DNA of 64,000 nucleotides from Caulobacteraceae bacterium (GCA_009773335.1 WRPF01000003.1:1-64000); one strand, 5' to 3'; positions 17,396-27,099 are shown, counted from the first letter of the stretch. Numbers and translations are program-made. The notes: a model not told the origin generated them from the letters alone.

Positions 17396-18345
17396 AGGAC
17401 CGCATTCTCGCCGGCGACCGCGCGGCGCTTGCAAAGGCGATCACACTGGTGGAGTCGCGTCGTGCGGATCATCAGGCCGAAGCCCGCGCGCTGCTCACCG
17501 CATTGATGCCACATACCGGACGCGCCGATCGCGTCGGCGTCACCGGCGTGCCCGGCGTCGGCAAGTCGACGGTCATCGAAGCGCTGGGCCTTCATCTCAC
17601 CGGCCTCGGCCGCAAGGTCGCGGTGCTCGCCGTCGATCCCACGTCGCAACGCAGCGGCGGCTCGATCCTCGGCGACAAAACGCGCATGGCGCAGCTTTCC
17701 GTCGATCCGCAGGCCTTCATCCGCCCCTCGCCGTCCTCCGGCACGCTCGGCGGCGTGGCGCGCAAGACGCGCGAGACGATGCTGCTGTGCGAAGCGGCGG
17801 GTTATGACGTGATCATCGTCGAGACCGTCGGCGTCGGGCAGAGCGAGACGGTGGTCGCGGAGATGGTGGACATCTTCGTTGCACTGATGCTGCCGAATGC
17901 GGGCGACGAACTGCAGGGCATCAAGAAGGGCCTGCTCGAACTCGCCGACATGATCGTCGTCAACAAGGCCGACATCGACAAACAAGCCGCCGAGCGCGCC
18001 GCACGCATCTACCGCGATGCGCTGCACATTCTCGAACCGGCGAGCCCCTACTGGTCCCCGCCCGTACTCACGGCGAGCGGCCTTGAAGGCGCCGGTGTCG
18101 CTGATATGTGGTCGACCATCGAGGCGCACAAGGCCGCGCTCTCGCCCACGGGCGAACGCGCGGCGCGCCGCGCCGAGCAGCAGGTGCGCTGGATGCAGAG
18201 CCTCATCGACGACGCGCTGGGAACGGCGTTCCGCAACCATCCCGCCGTGAAGGCCGCGTTGCCGGCGCTCGAACACGCTGTCGCCGAAGGCCGCACGCCC
18301 GCGAGCGTGGCGGCGGATGAGGCGATTTCACTTTTTCAGCACTGA
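17392..18345 (+). CDS. meaB: Methylmalonyl-CoA mutase-associated GTPase MeaB
   Basis: G3E-family GTPase that loads and protects the cobalamin cofactor of methylmalonyl-CoA mutase. 317 aa. P-loop [12 protein letters not shown] at about residues 44-55, [20 protein letters not shown], switch-like [27 protein letters not shown] and NKAD guanine motif are all present, then the C-terminal dimerisation arm. It starts at a GTG overlapping the recQ stop (GTGA), so it is probably translated together with recQ rather than with the mutase genes upstream. In other genomes it is usually beside mutB. Confidence 0.95.
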   Translation: MKDRILAGDRAALAKAITLVESRRADHQAEARALLTALMPHTGRADRVGVTGVPGVGKSTVIEALGLHLTGLGRKVAVLAVDPTSQRSGGSILGDKTRMAQLSVDPQAFIRPSPSSGTLGGVARKTRETMLLCEAAGYDVIIVETVGVGQSETVVAEMVDIFVALMLPNAGDELQGIKKGLLELADMIVVNKADIDKQAAERAARIYRDALHILEPASPYWSPPVLTASGLEGAGVADMWSTIEAHKAALSPTGERAARRAEQQVRWMQSLIDDALGTAFRNHPAVKAALPALEHAVAEGRTPASVAADEAISLFQH

Positions 18346-18352
18346 GCATACA

Positions 18353-18418
18353 GGACCGCGCGTCTTCAGACGCGCCAGGTCTTGCAGAACGGTTTGCGCG
18401 TCTGAAGACGCGCGGTCC
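18353..18418. repeat. REP family 2 doublet
   Basis: Same structure as 15439-15502: GGACC plus the GCGCGTCTTCAGACGCGC palindrome, a 20-bp spacer and the inverse copy. It lies between the convergent ends of meaB and gcvPB, where it could also limit read-through. Confidence 0.9.
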
Positions 18419-18432
18419 CGTTCAACACCACA

Positions 18433-19947
18433 TCACTCCGCCGCCGTCTTCAGCGCTTCGACCGGCTTCCAGCGCAGCTTCGGCTGACGCGCGGCGCGCG
18501 TTTCGTCGAGGCGACGCATGGGCGCGAGATGTGGCGCGGACTTGAAGTGCGCGCTGTCGGTCTTCGCCCGCTCAGCCAGCGCAATCAGAACATCGGCGAA
18601 GCGATCAAGCTCGGCCTTCGACTCCGTCTCCGTCGGCTCGATCAGCAACGCACCGTGCACGACCAGCGGGAAGTAGGTCGTCATCGGGTGATAACCCTCG
18701 TCGAGCAGCGCCTTGGCGAGATCGATCGTCTCCACGCCGTGCGGACGCAGCGTGGAATCGTCGAGCAACACTTCGTGCATGCACGGCTGGCCGCCGAACG
18801 GCGCGTTGAAATGACCTTTAAGGCGCGCGAGCAGGTAGTTGGCGTTGAGCACGGAATCTTCCGCAACCTGACGCAAGCCATCACTGCCGTGGCTGAGCAT
18901 GTAGGTCAGCGCGCGCACATACATGCCCATCTGGCCGTGGAAGGCGCACATGCGGCCGAAGGGGGTTCCTTCCGCGTCTTCCGCGTGCTCGACGAGCGCA
19001 AGCTCTTCTCCCCTGCGCACCATGTGCGGCACCGGCGCGTATGGCGCGAGCGCGGGCGAGAGCACCGTCGGCCCCGCGCCCGGTCCGCCGCCGCCGTGGG
19101 GCGTGGAGAATGTCTTGTGCAGGTTGATGTGCATGGCGTCGACGCCGAGATCGCCCGGGCGCACGCGTCCGACGATGGCGTTGTAGTTCGCGCCGTCGCA
19201 GTAGAAATAGCCGCCGGCGCCGTGGATGAGATCGGCGATCGTGCGGATGTCGCGCTCGAACAGGCCGCAGGTGTTCGGGTTCGTCAGCATGATGCCGGCC
19301 ACGTCGGGCCCAAGCTTCGTCTTCAGGTCTTCCAGATCGACGTGGCCGTCTTCGGTCGCCTTGATTTCATCGACGATGAAGCCGCATGCGGCGGCCGTCG
19401 CCGGGTTCGTGCCGTGCGCGGATTCGGGCACCAGCACGCGCTTGCGCGTTTCGCCTTCGCCGCGCGCTTGAAGCGCCGCACGGATCGCGAGCATCCCGCA
19501 CAGTTCGCCGTGCGCGCCCGCTTTCGGCGAGAGCGCAACGGCCTCCATGCCCGTCAGCGTCAGCAGCCAGCGCGCGAGTTCTTCCATCAGCAGCAGCGCG
19601 CCCTGCACGGTCTGCGTGGGTTGCAGCGGATGGAGATCGGCGAAGCCCTCGAGCCGCGCCATCTTCTCGTTGAGACGCGGGTTGTGCTTCATCGTGCACG
19701 AGCCGAGCGGGAAGAAGCCGAGATCAATCGCGTAGTTCTTCTGGCTCAGGCGCACATAGTGGCGCACGGCTTCAGGTTCCGAGAGCCCCGGTAGCGCCGG
19801 CGCGACCTTCCGGCCAAGCCCGCCGAGACGGTTCGCGCGGCCTTTCGGCGCCGGCATGTCGACGCCCGTGCGTGCGAGCGAACCGGTTTCAAAGATGAGC
19901 GCTTCGGCCTGCAGGAGGCCGCGGTTTCCGGAGACGGTCTCGGTCAT
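18433..19947 (-). CDS. gcvPB: Glycine dehydrogenase (decarboxylating) subunit 2
   Basis: C-terminal half of the split P-protein. It binds PLP through the Lys in [17 protein letters not shown] and decarboxylates glycine, passing the aminomethyl group to lipoyl GcvH. 504 aa, normal for the two-gene form. Other landmarks are [31 protein letters not shown] and [11 protein letters not shown]. Its start overlaps the gcvPA stop by 4 nt (ATGA), ending the gcvT-H-PA-PB operon. It works with the subunit 1 partner as a heterotetramer. Confidence 0.96.
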   Translation of the reverse strand: MTETVSGNRGLLQAEALIFETGSLARTGVDMPAPKGRANRLGGLGRKVAPALPGLSEPEAVRHYVRLSQKNYAIDLGFFPLGSCTMKHNPRLNEKMARLEGFADLHPLQPTQTVQGALLLMEELARWLLTLTGMEAVALSPKAGAHGELCGMLAIRAALQARGEGETRKRVLVPESAHGTNPATAAACGFIVDEIKATEDGHVDLEDLKTKLGPDVAGIMLTNPNTCGLFERDIRTIADLIHGAGGYFYCDGANYNAIVGRVRPGDLGVDAMHINLHKTFSTPHGGGGPGAGPTVLSPALAPYAPVPHMVRRGEELALVEHAEDAEGTPFGRMCAFHGQMGMYVRALTYMLSHGSDGLRQVAEDSVLNANYLLARLKGHFNAPFGGQPCMHEVLLDDSTLRPHGVETIDLAKALLDEGYHPMTTYFPLVVHGALLIEPTETESKAELDRFADVLIALAERAKTDSAHFKSAPHLAPMRRLDETRAARQPKLRWKPVEALKTAAE

Positions 19948-21287
19948 TGTACGATCTCCTTCAGCGCCGCCGCATAGGCGTTGATGTCTTCCGGCGTGTT
20001 CGTCTCGGTGGCGCAGACGAGCAGCACGTTCTCCATGCCTTCCGTCGGATTGAGCCGCGCGAACGGCACGCCGCCGATGATCCCCTTCTCCAGCAGCGCA
20101 TCGAGCACGATGTCCGCGCGTTTCGGCAGGCGGATGGCGAACTCGTTGAAGTAGCGCCGTGTCAGCACTTCGACGCCGGGAGTGGCGGCGAGCGCGTCGG
20201 CGAGGTCACAGGCGTTCTCATGGTTGAGCGTCGCCACGCGCTTGAGGCCTTCCGCGCCGAGCAGCGTCATGTGGATCGTCCACGCGAGCGTGCAGAGGCC
20301 GGAATTGGTGCAGATGTTCGACGTCGCCTTCTCGCGGCGGATGTGCTGTTCGCGCGTCGACAGCGTGAGCACGAAGCCGCGCTTGCCATCGGCGTCCACC
20401 GTCTCGCCAGCGAGGCGCCCCGGCGACTGGCGGAGATATTTCTCCTTCGTCGCGAAGAGGCCCACGTACGGGCCGCCGAAGTTGAGTGCGTTGCCGATGG
20501 ACTGCCCCTCGCCGACGACGATGTCGGCGCCCATGGCGCCCGGCGGCTCGATCAGGCCGAAGGCCATCGCTTCGGTGAAGCTCGCCACGAGCAGCGCGCC
20601 GCCTGCGTGCGCGCCGTCTGCGATGGGCTTCAGGTCCGTGATCGCGCCGAACACGTTGGGCGACTGCACGATGACGGCGGCGGTGTTCGCGTCCATCGCG
20701 CGCAGCACGGCCATTTCATCATCGACGGCCGCCGGCAGCGCGACGATCTCAAGGCCCGCCGCTTCGCATGTCGTGCGCACGGTTTCGGCGTAGTGCGGAT
20801 GCACGCCGCCCGAAAGAACCACGCGTGTGCGCTTCGTGACGCGCGCCGCCATCAGCGCCGCTTCCGCCATGCCGGTGGAGCCGTCGTACATGGAGGCGTT
20901 CGCCACTTCCATGTCGAGAAGAAGGGCGACCTGCGTCTGGAACTCATAAAGCGCCTGCAGCGTGCCCTGCGCGATTTCCGGCTGGTACGGCGTGTAGGTG
21001 GTGAGAAATTCCGAACGCTGGATGAGATGATCGACGCTTGCGGGGATATGGTGACGATAGGCCCCGGCGCCAAGGAAGAACGCTGTCTTTCCGGCCGGAA
21101 TGTTGCACGAGGCTAGGAGCTTCATCAGCCGCTCGACCTCCTGCTCGCCCTGGTGGGCGGGCAGCGCGACGGGCTTGTCGAGCAGCGCGCCCGACGGCAC
21201 GCCGGCGTAGAGATCATCGACGGATTTCGCGCCGATCACCGCGAGCATCTGCGCGCGATCGTCGTCCGAGAGGGGCAGGTAACGCAT
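19944..21287 (-). CDS. gcvPA: Glycine dehydrogenase (decarboxylating) subunit 1
   Basis: N-terminal half of the split P-protein, 447 aa. It starts [19 protein letters not shown] and contains [38 protein letters not shown] and [15 protein letters not shown], diagnostic of GcvPA. It lacks the PLP Lys, which is on subunit 2. There is an 18-bp gap after gcvH and a 4-nt overlap with gcvPB. Expression is presumably under the glycine riboswitch ahead of gcvT. Confidence 0.96.
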   Translation of the reverse strand: MRYLPLSDDDRAQMLAVIGAKSVDDLYAGVPSGALLDKPVALPAHQGEQEVERLMKLLASCNIPAGKTAFFLGAGAYRHHIPASVDHLIQRSEFLTTYTPYQPEIAQGTLQALYEFQTQVALLLDMEVANASMYDGSTGMAEAALMAARVTKRTRVVLSGGVHPHYAETVRTTCEAAGLEIVALPAAVDDEMAVLRAMDANTAAVIVQSPNVFGAITDLKPIADGAHAGGALLVASFTEAMAFGLIEPPGAMGADIVVGEGQSIGNALNFGGPYVGLFATKEKYLRQSPGRLAGETVDADGKRGFVLTLSTREQHIRREKATSNICTNSGLCTLAWTIHMTLLGAEGLKRVATLNHENACDLADALAATPGVEVLTRRYFNEFAIRLPKRADIVLDALLEKGIIGGVPFARLNPTEGMENVLLVCATETNTPEDINAYAAALKEIVQ

Positions 21288-21305
21288 TCAGCGGGCTTTC
21301 CTTGA

Positions 21306-21674
21306 TCAGGCTTTGGCGAAGTCGGCGTAGGCGCTTGCGTCCATCAGGGCGTCGGCTTCGCCGGCGTTGGCGATCCTGATCTTGCAGAACCAGCCGTCGC
21401 CCTCGGCGCCTTCGTTGACCTTTTCGGGGTTGCCGTTCAGCGCGTCGTTCACCGCGATGATCTCGCCGCTGACGGGCGCATACACATCGGAAGCGGCCTT
21501 GGCGCTTTCAACCACCGCCATGTCGCCGCCCTGCTTCACCTGCTTGCCGATGGCGGGCAGCTCCACATAGACGACATCGCCCAGCTGCTCGGCGGCGAAC
21601 GTCGAGATGCCGACGACGGCGACATCGCCCTCGATGCGCACCCACTCGTGGTCTTTCGTGTATTTCGTCGTCAT
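21306..21674 (-). CDS. gcvH: Glycine cleavage system H protein
   Basis: 122 aa lipoyl carrier that shuttles the aminomethyl group between the P, T and L proteins. It begins with [20 protein letters not shown] and carries the lipoylation site in [18 protein letters not shown] (Lys of ESAKAASD). It ends in the usual [11 protein letters not shown] 3-bp gap separates it from gcvT upstream. Confidence 0.97.
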   Translation of the reverse strand: MTTKYTKDHEWVRIEGDVAVVGISTFAAEQLGDVVYVELPAIGKQVKQGGDMAVVESAKAASDVYAPVSGEIIAVNDALNGNPEKVNEGAEGDGWFCKIRIANAGEADALMDASAYADFAKA

Positions 21675-21677
21675 GGG

Positions 21678-22841
21678 TCAGCCCTTCTTGTAGCGGTGCG
21701 GAACGAACGGAAGCGGCACGATCTCGCCCGCGCGCGGCGTGCCGCGGACGATGAGATCGACTTTCGTGCCGGGTGTTGCGAACGCGGTTTCGACATAGCC
21801 CATCGAGACCGGCGCATTGAGGATCGGCGAGAAGCCGCCGCTGGTGACGACGCCGATCTTCCGGCCATCGACCTGAATTTCGACGCCGTCGCGCGCCGGG
21901 GCGCGATCGAGCGGACGGATGCCCACGCGCTTGCGCACCGGGCCTTCGGCGAGTTCCTTCAGGATGCGCGCGCCGCCGGGGAAATCACCGAGGCCGCGGC
22001 GGCGCTTCTGGATGATCCACGCGAGATCGGCTTCGATGGGCGAGATCGTCTCGTCGAGTTCGTGACCGTAGAGGCACAGGCCCGCTTCGAGGCGCAGGCT
22101 GTCGCGCGCGCCCAGGCCGATCGGTTTCACGTCGCCGTGCGCGAGCAATGCTTCCGCCAACGCCGTCGCCTGTTCGGCGCGCACGAGGATTTCGTAGCCG
22201 TCTTCGCCGGTGTAGCCGGAGCGGGTGATCGTGAGGCGCCCGAAGGCGTCGAAACGCTTCACCTGCATGAAGGTCATCGCGCCGAGTTCGTCGGCAATGA
22301 CCGCACGCGCCACCGCTTCCGCCGCAGGCCCCTGCAGCGCGAGCAGACAGCGATCATCGGCGCGCACGAGGTTGGCGCGCGCGCCGGCGTTCTGCGCGAT
22401 CAGCGCGAAGTCCTGTTCCTTCGTGCCGGCGTTGACGACGATGTAGAGATCGCCCGCCGCGCCCGGCTCTGCTGGCCGCGCGATCATCAGGTCGTCGAGG
22501 CAGCCGCCATCGGCGTTGAGCAGCGTGGTGTAGCGCACCTGGCCGGGCTTCAGGCCCTGGATGTCGCCGGGCACGAGTTCCTCGATGATCGCGGAAACGG
22601 CCTTGTGCGCTTCGTCGCCTTCGAGGCCGTGGCCTTTGGGCAGCGCGAAAAAGCACGGGCCCATGTGCGAGACGTCGAAGAGGCCGGCGTTCGTGCGTGT
22701 CCAGTTGTGCTCGGGGATCAGGCCCCCGACTTGCCCCCCGAATTCGAGCGGCATGTCGTAGCCGGCGAAATCGCCGAACTTTTTCGCGGATGCGCGCCAC
22801 AGCGCATCGAGCGGGAGTTTCTTGAGTGATGCTTCGCCCAT
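21678..22841 (-). CDS. gcvT: Glycine cleavage system aminomethyltransferase T
   Basis: 387 aa tetrahydrofolate-dependent T-protein releasing ammonia and producing 5,10-methylene-THF. Landmarks are KFGDFAGYDMPLEFG, LFDVSHMG with the conserved Asp, YTTLLNADGGCLDDLM, ITRSGYTGEDGYEI and the C-terminal SPILNAPVSMGYV. It is the first gene of the operon, and its 5' untranslated region contains a tandem glycine riboswitch ending about 60 bp before the ATG. Confidence 0.96.
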   Translation of the reverse strand: MGEASLKKLPLDALWRASAKKFGDFAGYDMPLEFGGQVGGLIPEHNWTRTNAGLFDVSHMGPCFFALPKGHGLEGDEAHKAVSAIIEELVPGDIQGLKPGQVRYTTLLNADGGCLDDLMIARPAEPGAAGDLYIVVNAGTKEQDFALIAQNAGARANLVRADDRCLLALQGPAAEAVARAVIADELGAMTFMQVKRFDAFGRLTITRSGYTGEDGYEILVRAEQATALAEALLAHGDVKPIGLGARDSLRLEAGLCLYGHELDETISPIEADLAWIIQKRRRGLGDFPGGARILKELAEGPVRKRVGIRPLDRAPARDGVEIQVDGRKIGVVTSGGFSPILNAPVSMGYVETAFATPGTKVDLIVRGTPRAGEIVPLPFVPHRYKKG

Positions 22842-22899
22842 CGGCTGGTCCTCGGATTCGGGTCGGCGACCGGCGAACCTCCGAAATTGGAAGCATGGC

Positions 22900-23103
22900 C
22901 GGCGCCCCCGCTGTCCTTTGGGCCTGAGAGATTCACGCGCGGACCACTCCGCAGCGCTTACTCCTTCGGCGGCGAAGCTACAGGCCTCGCGCTATCCAGC
23001 GTCTTCATCCTCTCGCGGTCCTTTGCCCTGAGCGTTTCCGGGGCGGTTGCGCCTTCGGGGCCGGCCAAAAACCCAGAGGGCCTGGAACCGGTCTCTCCCG
23101 CGA
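22900..23103 (-). promoter_or_regulatory. Tandem glycine riboswitch ahead of gcvT
   Basis: Read on the minus strand, aptamer I opens GCGGGAGAGACC, contains the CCCCGAAGGCGCAACCGCC arm and closes with GCTCAGGGCAAAGGAC. Aptamer II follows after a short linker with CCGCCGAAGGAGTAAGC and closes with CTCTCAGGCCCAAAGGACAG. The two GGCAAAGGAC-type ends and the two CCGAAGG loops are the hallmark of a cooperative glycine switch. It would turn the gcv operon on when glycine is high. Confidence 0.93.
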
Positions 23104-23186
23104 GATTCACATGTCTGACCGGAGCGGGGGCGACTCGCGTCGGCCCGCCCCGTTGCGGCGCAACATGGTCGGGCGGCCGCCCCAAG

Positions 23187-23735
23187 TCAAACAGCCGGCG
23201 GCGCCTTTCGCCCCGCGATCCCCGTCCAGATGAGCCCTGCCCACAGAAGCAGCGTCCCGCCGAGGAAGGCGGCCACTTTCACGGGCTTCACGGAGGCCGC
23301 GAGCCCGGCGAGTTCGTCCGATCCCCTGTCCTGCAGGACCTGCACGAGCTGGCACGTGGTCTCGATGTAGTCGCACGCGCCGAACACGAGCCAGACGCCG
23401 AGGATCGTCCAGCCGAGCATGCCCTTCACCCCGCCCTTCCGGGCGATGAGATAGCCCGCCGTGACGCCCGCCAGCGTCTGGAAGGTGATGAAGACGAGGT
23501 CGAGCGACATGGAGACCTTCGCAAACCCGAAGCTCCCCTTTTCCTTCCACGCCGCATGGATGCGGTCAGCGACCGCGCCGACGCCCGCGCTCTGGTGATC
23601 GAGAATGCCGCCGGGCGAGACCTCGGTGACGAAGGCCGTGTTCGTGGCCGCGATATAGGCGAAGGCCGACAGACCGGTGAGGTAGAATATCCAGAACAGG
23701 CGCCATTGCGTGCGCCCGGTTTGTGCAGTGGTCAT
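23187..23735 (-). CDS. Hypothetical four-TM membrane protein
   Basis: 182 aa from the ATG at 23735, chosen for a GGGGAGG ribosome site just upstream. Hydrophobic segments: LFWIFYLTGLSAFAYIA, a second beginning VFITFQTLAGVTAGYLI, then GMLGWTILGVWLVFGACDYI and AAFLGGTLLLWAGLIWTG, giving about four TM helices with a polar loop (GSFGFAKVSMSLD). The family is not recognised. It stands alone upstream of the gcv riboswitch on the same strand. Confidence 0.6.
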   Translation of the reverse strand: MTTAQTGRTQWRLFWIFYLTGLSAFAYIAATNTAFVTEVSPGGILDHQSAGVGAVADRIHAAWKEKGSFGFAKVSMSLDLVFITFQTLAGVTAGYLIARKGGVKGMLGWTILGVWLVFGACDYIETTCQLVQVLQDRGSDELAGLAASVKPVKVAAFLGGTLLLWAGLIWTGIAGRKAPPAV

Positions 23736-23765
23736 GTGAGCCTCCCCTCGTGATTGCGCCACATG

Positions 23766-24053
23766 CTAAGGCGCTTCGCGGCCGGACGCGACAGGGGCGC
23801 CCGGCGAGGGAGCCTTGTCCTTCGCCAGCAGCGTCTTCACGTTCGCCAGTTCCGAGAAGATGTACTCGCGCCGTTCCTCCTCGAAATCACGCGCGCTTTC
23901 GATATCGACGAGTTTCGCGACCCGCAGCGCCGCGACCAGATGTCGATCGAGAATCTTCAGCCACTGGTCCGCCGTCTTCGCATCGCCGCGACGCATGGCC
24001 TTGCGTGCAGTTCTGAGCGCATGGAGGACGTCGCGATTTGGGATGTAGGTCAT
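23766..24053 (-). CDS. Small soluble hypothetical protein
   Basis: 95 aa, unrecognised. Helical, Arg/Ala/Asp/Glu-rich (VLHALRTARKAMRRGDAKTA, DIESARDFEEERREYIF) with a loose Pro-rich tail. A strong AAGGAG lies 8 nt before the ATG, and the frame has no competing start, so translation is likely. Copy C of the 20-bp repeated motif lies about 520 bp upstream on the same strand, with two repeat elements in between. It could be a phage- or element-derived gene. Confidence 0.55.
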   Translation of the reverse strand: MTYIPNRDVLHALRTARKAMRRGDAKTADQWLKILDRHLVAALRVAKLVDIESARDFEEERREYIFSELANVKTLLAKDKAPSPGAPVASGREAP

Positions 24054-24095
24054 GATGTTTCTCCTTGTGTGATTGGGGTTTGGTGTTGAAGATGA

Positions 24096-24186
24096 GGACC
24101 GCCGGCGCCCTCGCCGGCATCGGTGTTCCCGCGATGCGACAGCCCGTCCGGGCGGGCCACTTTGCCGGCGAGGGCGCCGGCGGTCC
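24096..24186. repeat. REP family 3 doublet
   Basis: GGACCGCCGGCGCCCTCGCC and its inverse copy lie 45 bp apart. The same doublet occurs at 30937-31028. Confidence 0.9.
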
Positions 24187-24259
24187 TACCCGCCAACACT
24201 TTCGCCCGCACAAACCTCGCGGTTTTGCGGCTTCTCTCGGGACCCTCCCGTGGAGGGCC

Positions 24260-24336
24260 GGGGACGCGGGCGAGGCCCGCTAAAAAGTGCACCGCTTGCG
24301 CGATGCGATAGAGATGCGAGCCGCGCCCGCGTCCCC
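24260..24336. repeat. GGGGACGCGGG inverted repeat doublet
   Basis: GGGGACGCGGGCGAGGCCCGC-type left arm and a matching GCGCCCGCGTCCCC right arm enclose about 36 bp. A single GGGGACGCGGG half also appears at about 46450. Confidence 0.65.
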
Positions 24337-24573
24337 GCAATCGTTTCCCGTCAGGCCGGCTCCGGGCGGTTTTTCACACCCATGTAACGGTCTCCCGACG
24401 CGCGTGCGGGTCGTGTCTGTTCCACACGATCCCGGAACTCCCGCATGTTCCCTCGTGCTCATCGCACTCGGCATGCAAGCTTGCCACGCTCGATCACCTC
24501 GTATCCGCGCCGTTGAACAGGTGTACCGGCTGCCCTCCATGCGGATGCGATGAGGGAGTTTAGATCGGCCGGG

Positions 24574-24593
24574 AGTCCGGTCGGATAGATTCA
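24574..24593 (-). promoter_or_regulatory. Repeated 20-bp upstream motif, copy C
   Basis: AGTCCGGTCGGATAGATTCA is identical over all 20 bases to copy A at 477-496. It points, on the minus strand, into a 500-bp gene-free stretch ahead of a small hypothetical gene. Confidence 0.4.
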
Positions 24594-24698
24594 TGTGCGT
24601 TTGTTGGCGGCCATGGGCTGGAACGCCGAAAGTTGAGGTGACGCGGGGAATCTGTCCCCCTGTTTCGGCCCCCTATTCCGGCGACCTGTTTCGGCCGC

Positions 24699-26498
24699 CT
24701 ACATCCGCTCCGGCGCTTCCAGACCCAGCAGGTCGAGCGTCAGCGCGAGCTGCTTCAGCGTCGCCTGCGCCAGTGCGATCCGTGACGCGCGCACCGCCTC
24801 GTCCTTCTCCGGCAGGATCGGGCAGTTGGTGTAGAAGCCGCTGAACGCCTGCGCGAGATTGAAGGCGTGTTCGGCGAGGAAGTGCGGCGCGCGCTTGTCG
24901 TAGGCCGAGGCCAGCGCCGCATCGAAGGCGTCGAGCGCGAGCGTCAGCGTGCGTTCGTTGGCGTGCGCGATCTGGATGGGACCGGTCTTCAGCCCCGCCT
25001 CTTCCGCTTTCCGCAGGATCGATTTGATGCGGACCGATTGATAGAGCAGATACGGCCCCGTCTTGCCCTCGAAGCTCATGAAGCGGTCGAGATCGAAGAC
25101 GTAGGACGTGCCGCGGAAATTGGCGAGATCGGCGAACTTGAGCGCGGCGATGCCGACCTTGTGCGCGACGTTCTCGAACTCCTCCGGCGAGAAGTCCGAA
25201 CCGATCTCGTCGGCGCGCAGACGCTCGCGCGCCTTCTCGCGCGCCATCTCGATGAGATCGGCGAGCCTGAGCACGCCGCCTGCGCGCGTCTTGAACGGCT
25301 TGCCGTCCGGCCCGTTCATGGTGCCGAAGCCGATGTGCTCGAGCGCCTCGCGCTTCGCATAGCCGGCGATGGCGGCGGCGCGGAACACCTGTTCGAAGTG
25401 ATCGGCCTGGCGTTGATCGACGACGTAGAGGCACAGGTCGAACGAAAAATCCTTCGCTCGTTCGACGATGGTCGCGAGGTCGGTCGTGCCGTACATCGCC
25501 GAGCCTTCCGACGACACCACGAGCAGCGGCGGCGGGAACGGCGCGTCGATCACCGTGCCGTCCTCGAGCTTCTTCTTTTTCGTCTCGCCACCCGAGACGT
25601 GCACGACGAGCGCGCCCTGATCCTCGACAAGCAGGCCTTGCTTGCGCAGATCCTCCACCATGCCGGGGATCAGCGGATCGACGTCGGCCTCGCCCTTCCA
25701 CAGATCGAAATCGACGCCGAGCGCGTGGAAATCCTCTTTCTGCGCGGCCATCGAGAGCGCGCGATACCGCGCCCAGATCGCGCGACACGCAACAGAACCC
25801 GATTGCAGACGCGTGGTCGCCTTGCGCGCGCGGTCGCGGAATGTCTCGTCGTCCTTCGCGCGCTGCGCGGCTTCGGGATAAATTGTCTGCAGATCGTCGA
25901 GCGTCACCGCTGCGAGGCGCGCATCGGCGTCCGCAGGCAGCGCGCCGTCGGGATCGATGGCGCCGAAGCGGTCCTCGAAATCCGCAATCAGGAGCCCCAT
26001 CTGGAAGCCCCAGTCGCCGAAGTGCGCATCGCCCCAGACCTGATCGCCGCGAAAGCGGAAGAGCCTCTTGATGCTCTCGCCGATGATCGACGCGCGCAAA
26101 TGGCCCACGTGCATCGGCTTGGCGACGTTGGGGCCGCCGTAATCGACGATGATCTTGCGTGCGTGCGCGACAGGCGCAGCGCCCGCGCGCGCGTCATCGG
26201 CGACGGCCTGCGCGCGCGCCGCGACGAGATCGTCCGTCAGCGCGATGTTGAGAAAGCCCGGCCCGGCGATTTCCACCGAGGCGATGCCGGCAATGCCCGC
26301 CAGCCGCGCCGCCACCGCTTCGGCCACCGCGCGCGGCGGCTTGCCCGCCGCCTTCCCCGCCGCCATCGCGCCGTTGCACTGGAACGGCGCGAGATCCGGC
26401 CGGTCCGACCGTTTCACCGCGCCGAGCGCAGGATCGAGGCCCTCCGCCGCGAAAGCCGCGGCGAGGTGCGAGGTGAGCGTGTGGGCGAGGTCTGTCAT
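24699..26498 (-). CDS. argS: Arginyl-tRNA synthetase
   Basis: Class I synthetase charging tRNA-Arg, 599 aa. The N-terminal Add1-like domain is followed by the HIGH-type motif in [20 protein letters not shown]. The [39 protein letters not shown] and the C-terminal DALR anticodon-binding domain are present, the last ending in [11 protein letters not shown]. Its tRNA-Arg(CCG) substrate gene lies 10 kb away. It is a single gene; a short upstream stretch carries a REP half and then the RAYT gene. Confidence 0.96.
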   Translation of the reverse strand: MTDLAHTLTSHLAAAFAAEGLDPALGAVKRSDRPDLAPFQCNGAMAAGKAAGKPPRAVAEAVAARLAGIAGIASVEIAGPGFLNIALTDDLVAARAQAVADDARAGAAPVAHARKIIVDYGGPNVAKPMHVGHLRASIIGESIKRLFRFRGDQVWGDAHFGDWGFQMGLLIADFEDRFGAIDPDGALPADADARLAAVTLDDLQTIYPEAAQRAKDDETFRDRARKATTRLQSGSVACRAIWARYRALSMAAQKEDFHALGVDFDLWKGEADVDPLIPGMVEDLRKQGLLVEDQGALVVHVSGGETKKKKLEDGTVIDAPFPPPLLVVSSEGSAMYGTTDLATIVERAKDFSFDLCLYVVDQRQADHFEQVFRAAAIAGYAKREALEHIGFGTMNGPDGKPFKTRAGGVLRLADLIEMAREKARERLRADEIGSDFSPEEFENVAHKVGIAALKFADLANFRGTSYVFDLDRFMSFEGKTGPYLLYQSVRIKSILRKAEEAGLKTGPIQIAHANERTLTLALDAFDAALASAYDKRAPHFLAEHAFNLAQAFSGFYTNCPILPEKDEAVRASRIALAQATLKQLALTLDLLGLEAPERM

Positions 26499-26515
26499 GG
26501 GGATCTACACAAAAC

Positions 26516-26539
26516 GGGAGCGCGGGCCTTCAGGCCCGC
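26516..26539. repeat. REP family 1 half flanking the RAYT (left)
   Basis: GGGAGCGCGGGCC(TTCA)GGCCCGC. The RAYT stop codon TGA falls within this palindrome, so the last residues of the transposase are encoded by the REP. Confidence 0.9.
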
Positions 26540-27012
26540 CCACCTTTGAACGCCGAAGAGAATTCCCACTCACCGGGACTGTCGCAAAGCCCGGCGGCGA
26601 CGGGATTGCGCTCAATATAGCGCGCCGCCGCCGAAAGTTGGGAATCGTTGCGCAGATATCGATCAAAATAATCGGCGGCCCAAAATCGTCCGGACCTGCC
26701 AAGCCGCCTATTGAGTTTCGCCGCCGAGTAAGCCTTCCACGACCGCACAATGGCCCCAAGAGTCCAGTCTTCCAATGGCCCGATCAGAACGTGGACGTGA
26801 TCAGGCATGACGCACCAGGCGTGCAGACGATACCGCTGATCCGAAAAATGCCGGATCGGTTCTTCTGCAGCGGCGGCGCAATCAGGATCAGTCAGTACGT
26901 CGTCGGGCAGTTGCGCCGACGCGCGATACACCACGTGCTGGACGAGGCCCGCGCGGTCGCAATGCGGAATGTATCCGCGCGTTCGCCAACCCGGACGTGC
27001 AACAGTCGCCAT
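26530..27012 (-). CDS. REP-associated tyrosine transposase (RAYT), Y1 HUH family
   Basis: 160 aa single-domain HUH endonuclease of the IS200-like TnpA(REP) group. These enzymes nick REP hairpins and are thought to spread them. The HUH pair is His72-Val-His74 within HAWCVMPDHVHVLI. The nucleophilic Tyr is probably Tyr115 in FWAADYFDRYLRN. The family tail YIERNPVAAGLC (132-143) and SSA/GEWEFSS end are present. Both flanks carry inverted REP halves, and its stop lies inside one of them. Full length, no frameshift, so probably active or recently so. Confidence 0.93.
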   Translation of the reverse strand: MATVARPGWRTRGYIPHCDRAGLVQHVVYRASAQLPDDVLTDPDCAAAAEEPIRHFSDQRYRLHAWCVMPDHVHVLIGPLEDWTLGAIVRSWKAYSAAKLNRRLGRSGRFWAADYFDRYLRNDSQLSAAARYIERNPVAAGLCDSPGEWEFSSAFKGGRA

Positions 27013-27053
27013 CGCCCGAAGAGAACATATGGCGAACCGTAGCGCAACAAGAT

Positions 27054-27077
27054 GCGGGCCTGAAGGCCCGCGCTCCC
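27054..27077. repeat. REP family 1 half flanking the RAYT (right)
   Basis: GCGGGCC(TGAA)GGCCCGCGCTCCC, inverse of the left half. A few bases on it is followed by CGCGCTCCCGTCTACCG, whose GTCTACCG end also follows the doublet at 29889, so the REP unit may extend past the hairpin. Confidence 0.9.
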
Positions 27078-27099
27078 GCCCGCGCTCCCGTCTACCGCC

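Larger units (their letters stand above)
24054..24698. other. Intergenic region (645 bp): repeats, no convincing gene
   Basis: Contains a family 3 doublet (24096-24186), a second GC-rich doublet (24260-24336) and motif copy C (24574-24593). The stretch 24340-24560 has short open frames on both strands with unconvincing composition. On the minus strand a 10-codon frame MGVKNRPEPA-stop begins with an ATG at about 24385. I see no reliable protein gene, but an RNA gene is not excluded. Confidence 0.5.
26516..27077. mobile_element. RAYT-REP element (REPtron)
   Basis: A REP half, the transposase gene, and an inverted REP half form one unit of 562 bp. The same REP family is found at 10410-10464 and 29824-29889 without the gene, as expected of non-autonomous copies mobilised in trans. 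Confidence 0.85.

Noticed and set aside
15452-17434. 660-codon open frame opposite recQ
   Set aside because: His/Arg-rich low-complexity translation and no ribosome site; recQ on the other strand is fully supported.
18529-21116. Long frames opposite gcvPB and gcvPA
   Set aside because: Arg/His-rich shadows; both P-protein subunits carry complete motifs on the other strand.
22718-23185. Short minus-strand frames across the riboswitch
   Set aside because: They are translations of the aptamer sequence; structure and position identify the glycine riboswitch.
24280-24594. 104-codon minus-strand frame in the gene-free stretch
   Set aside because: It runs through two repeat arms and has no ribosome site; the composition is not protein-like.
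24867-26549. 560-codon open frame opposite argS
   Set aside because: Charged low-complexity shadow of argS, which has all class I synthetase landmarks.
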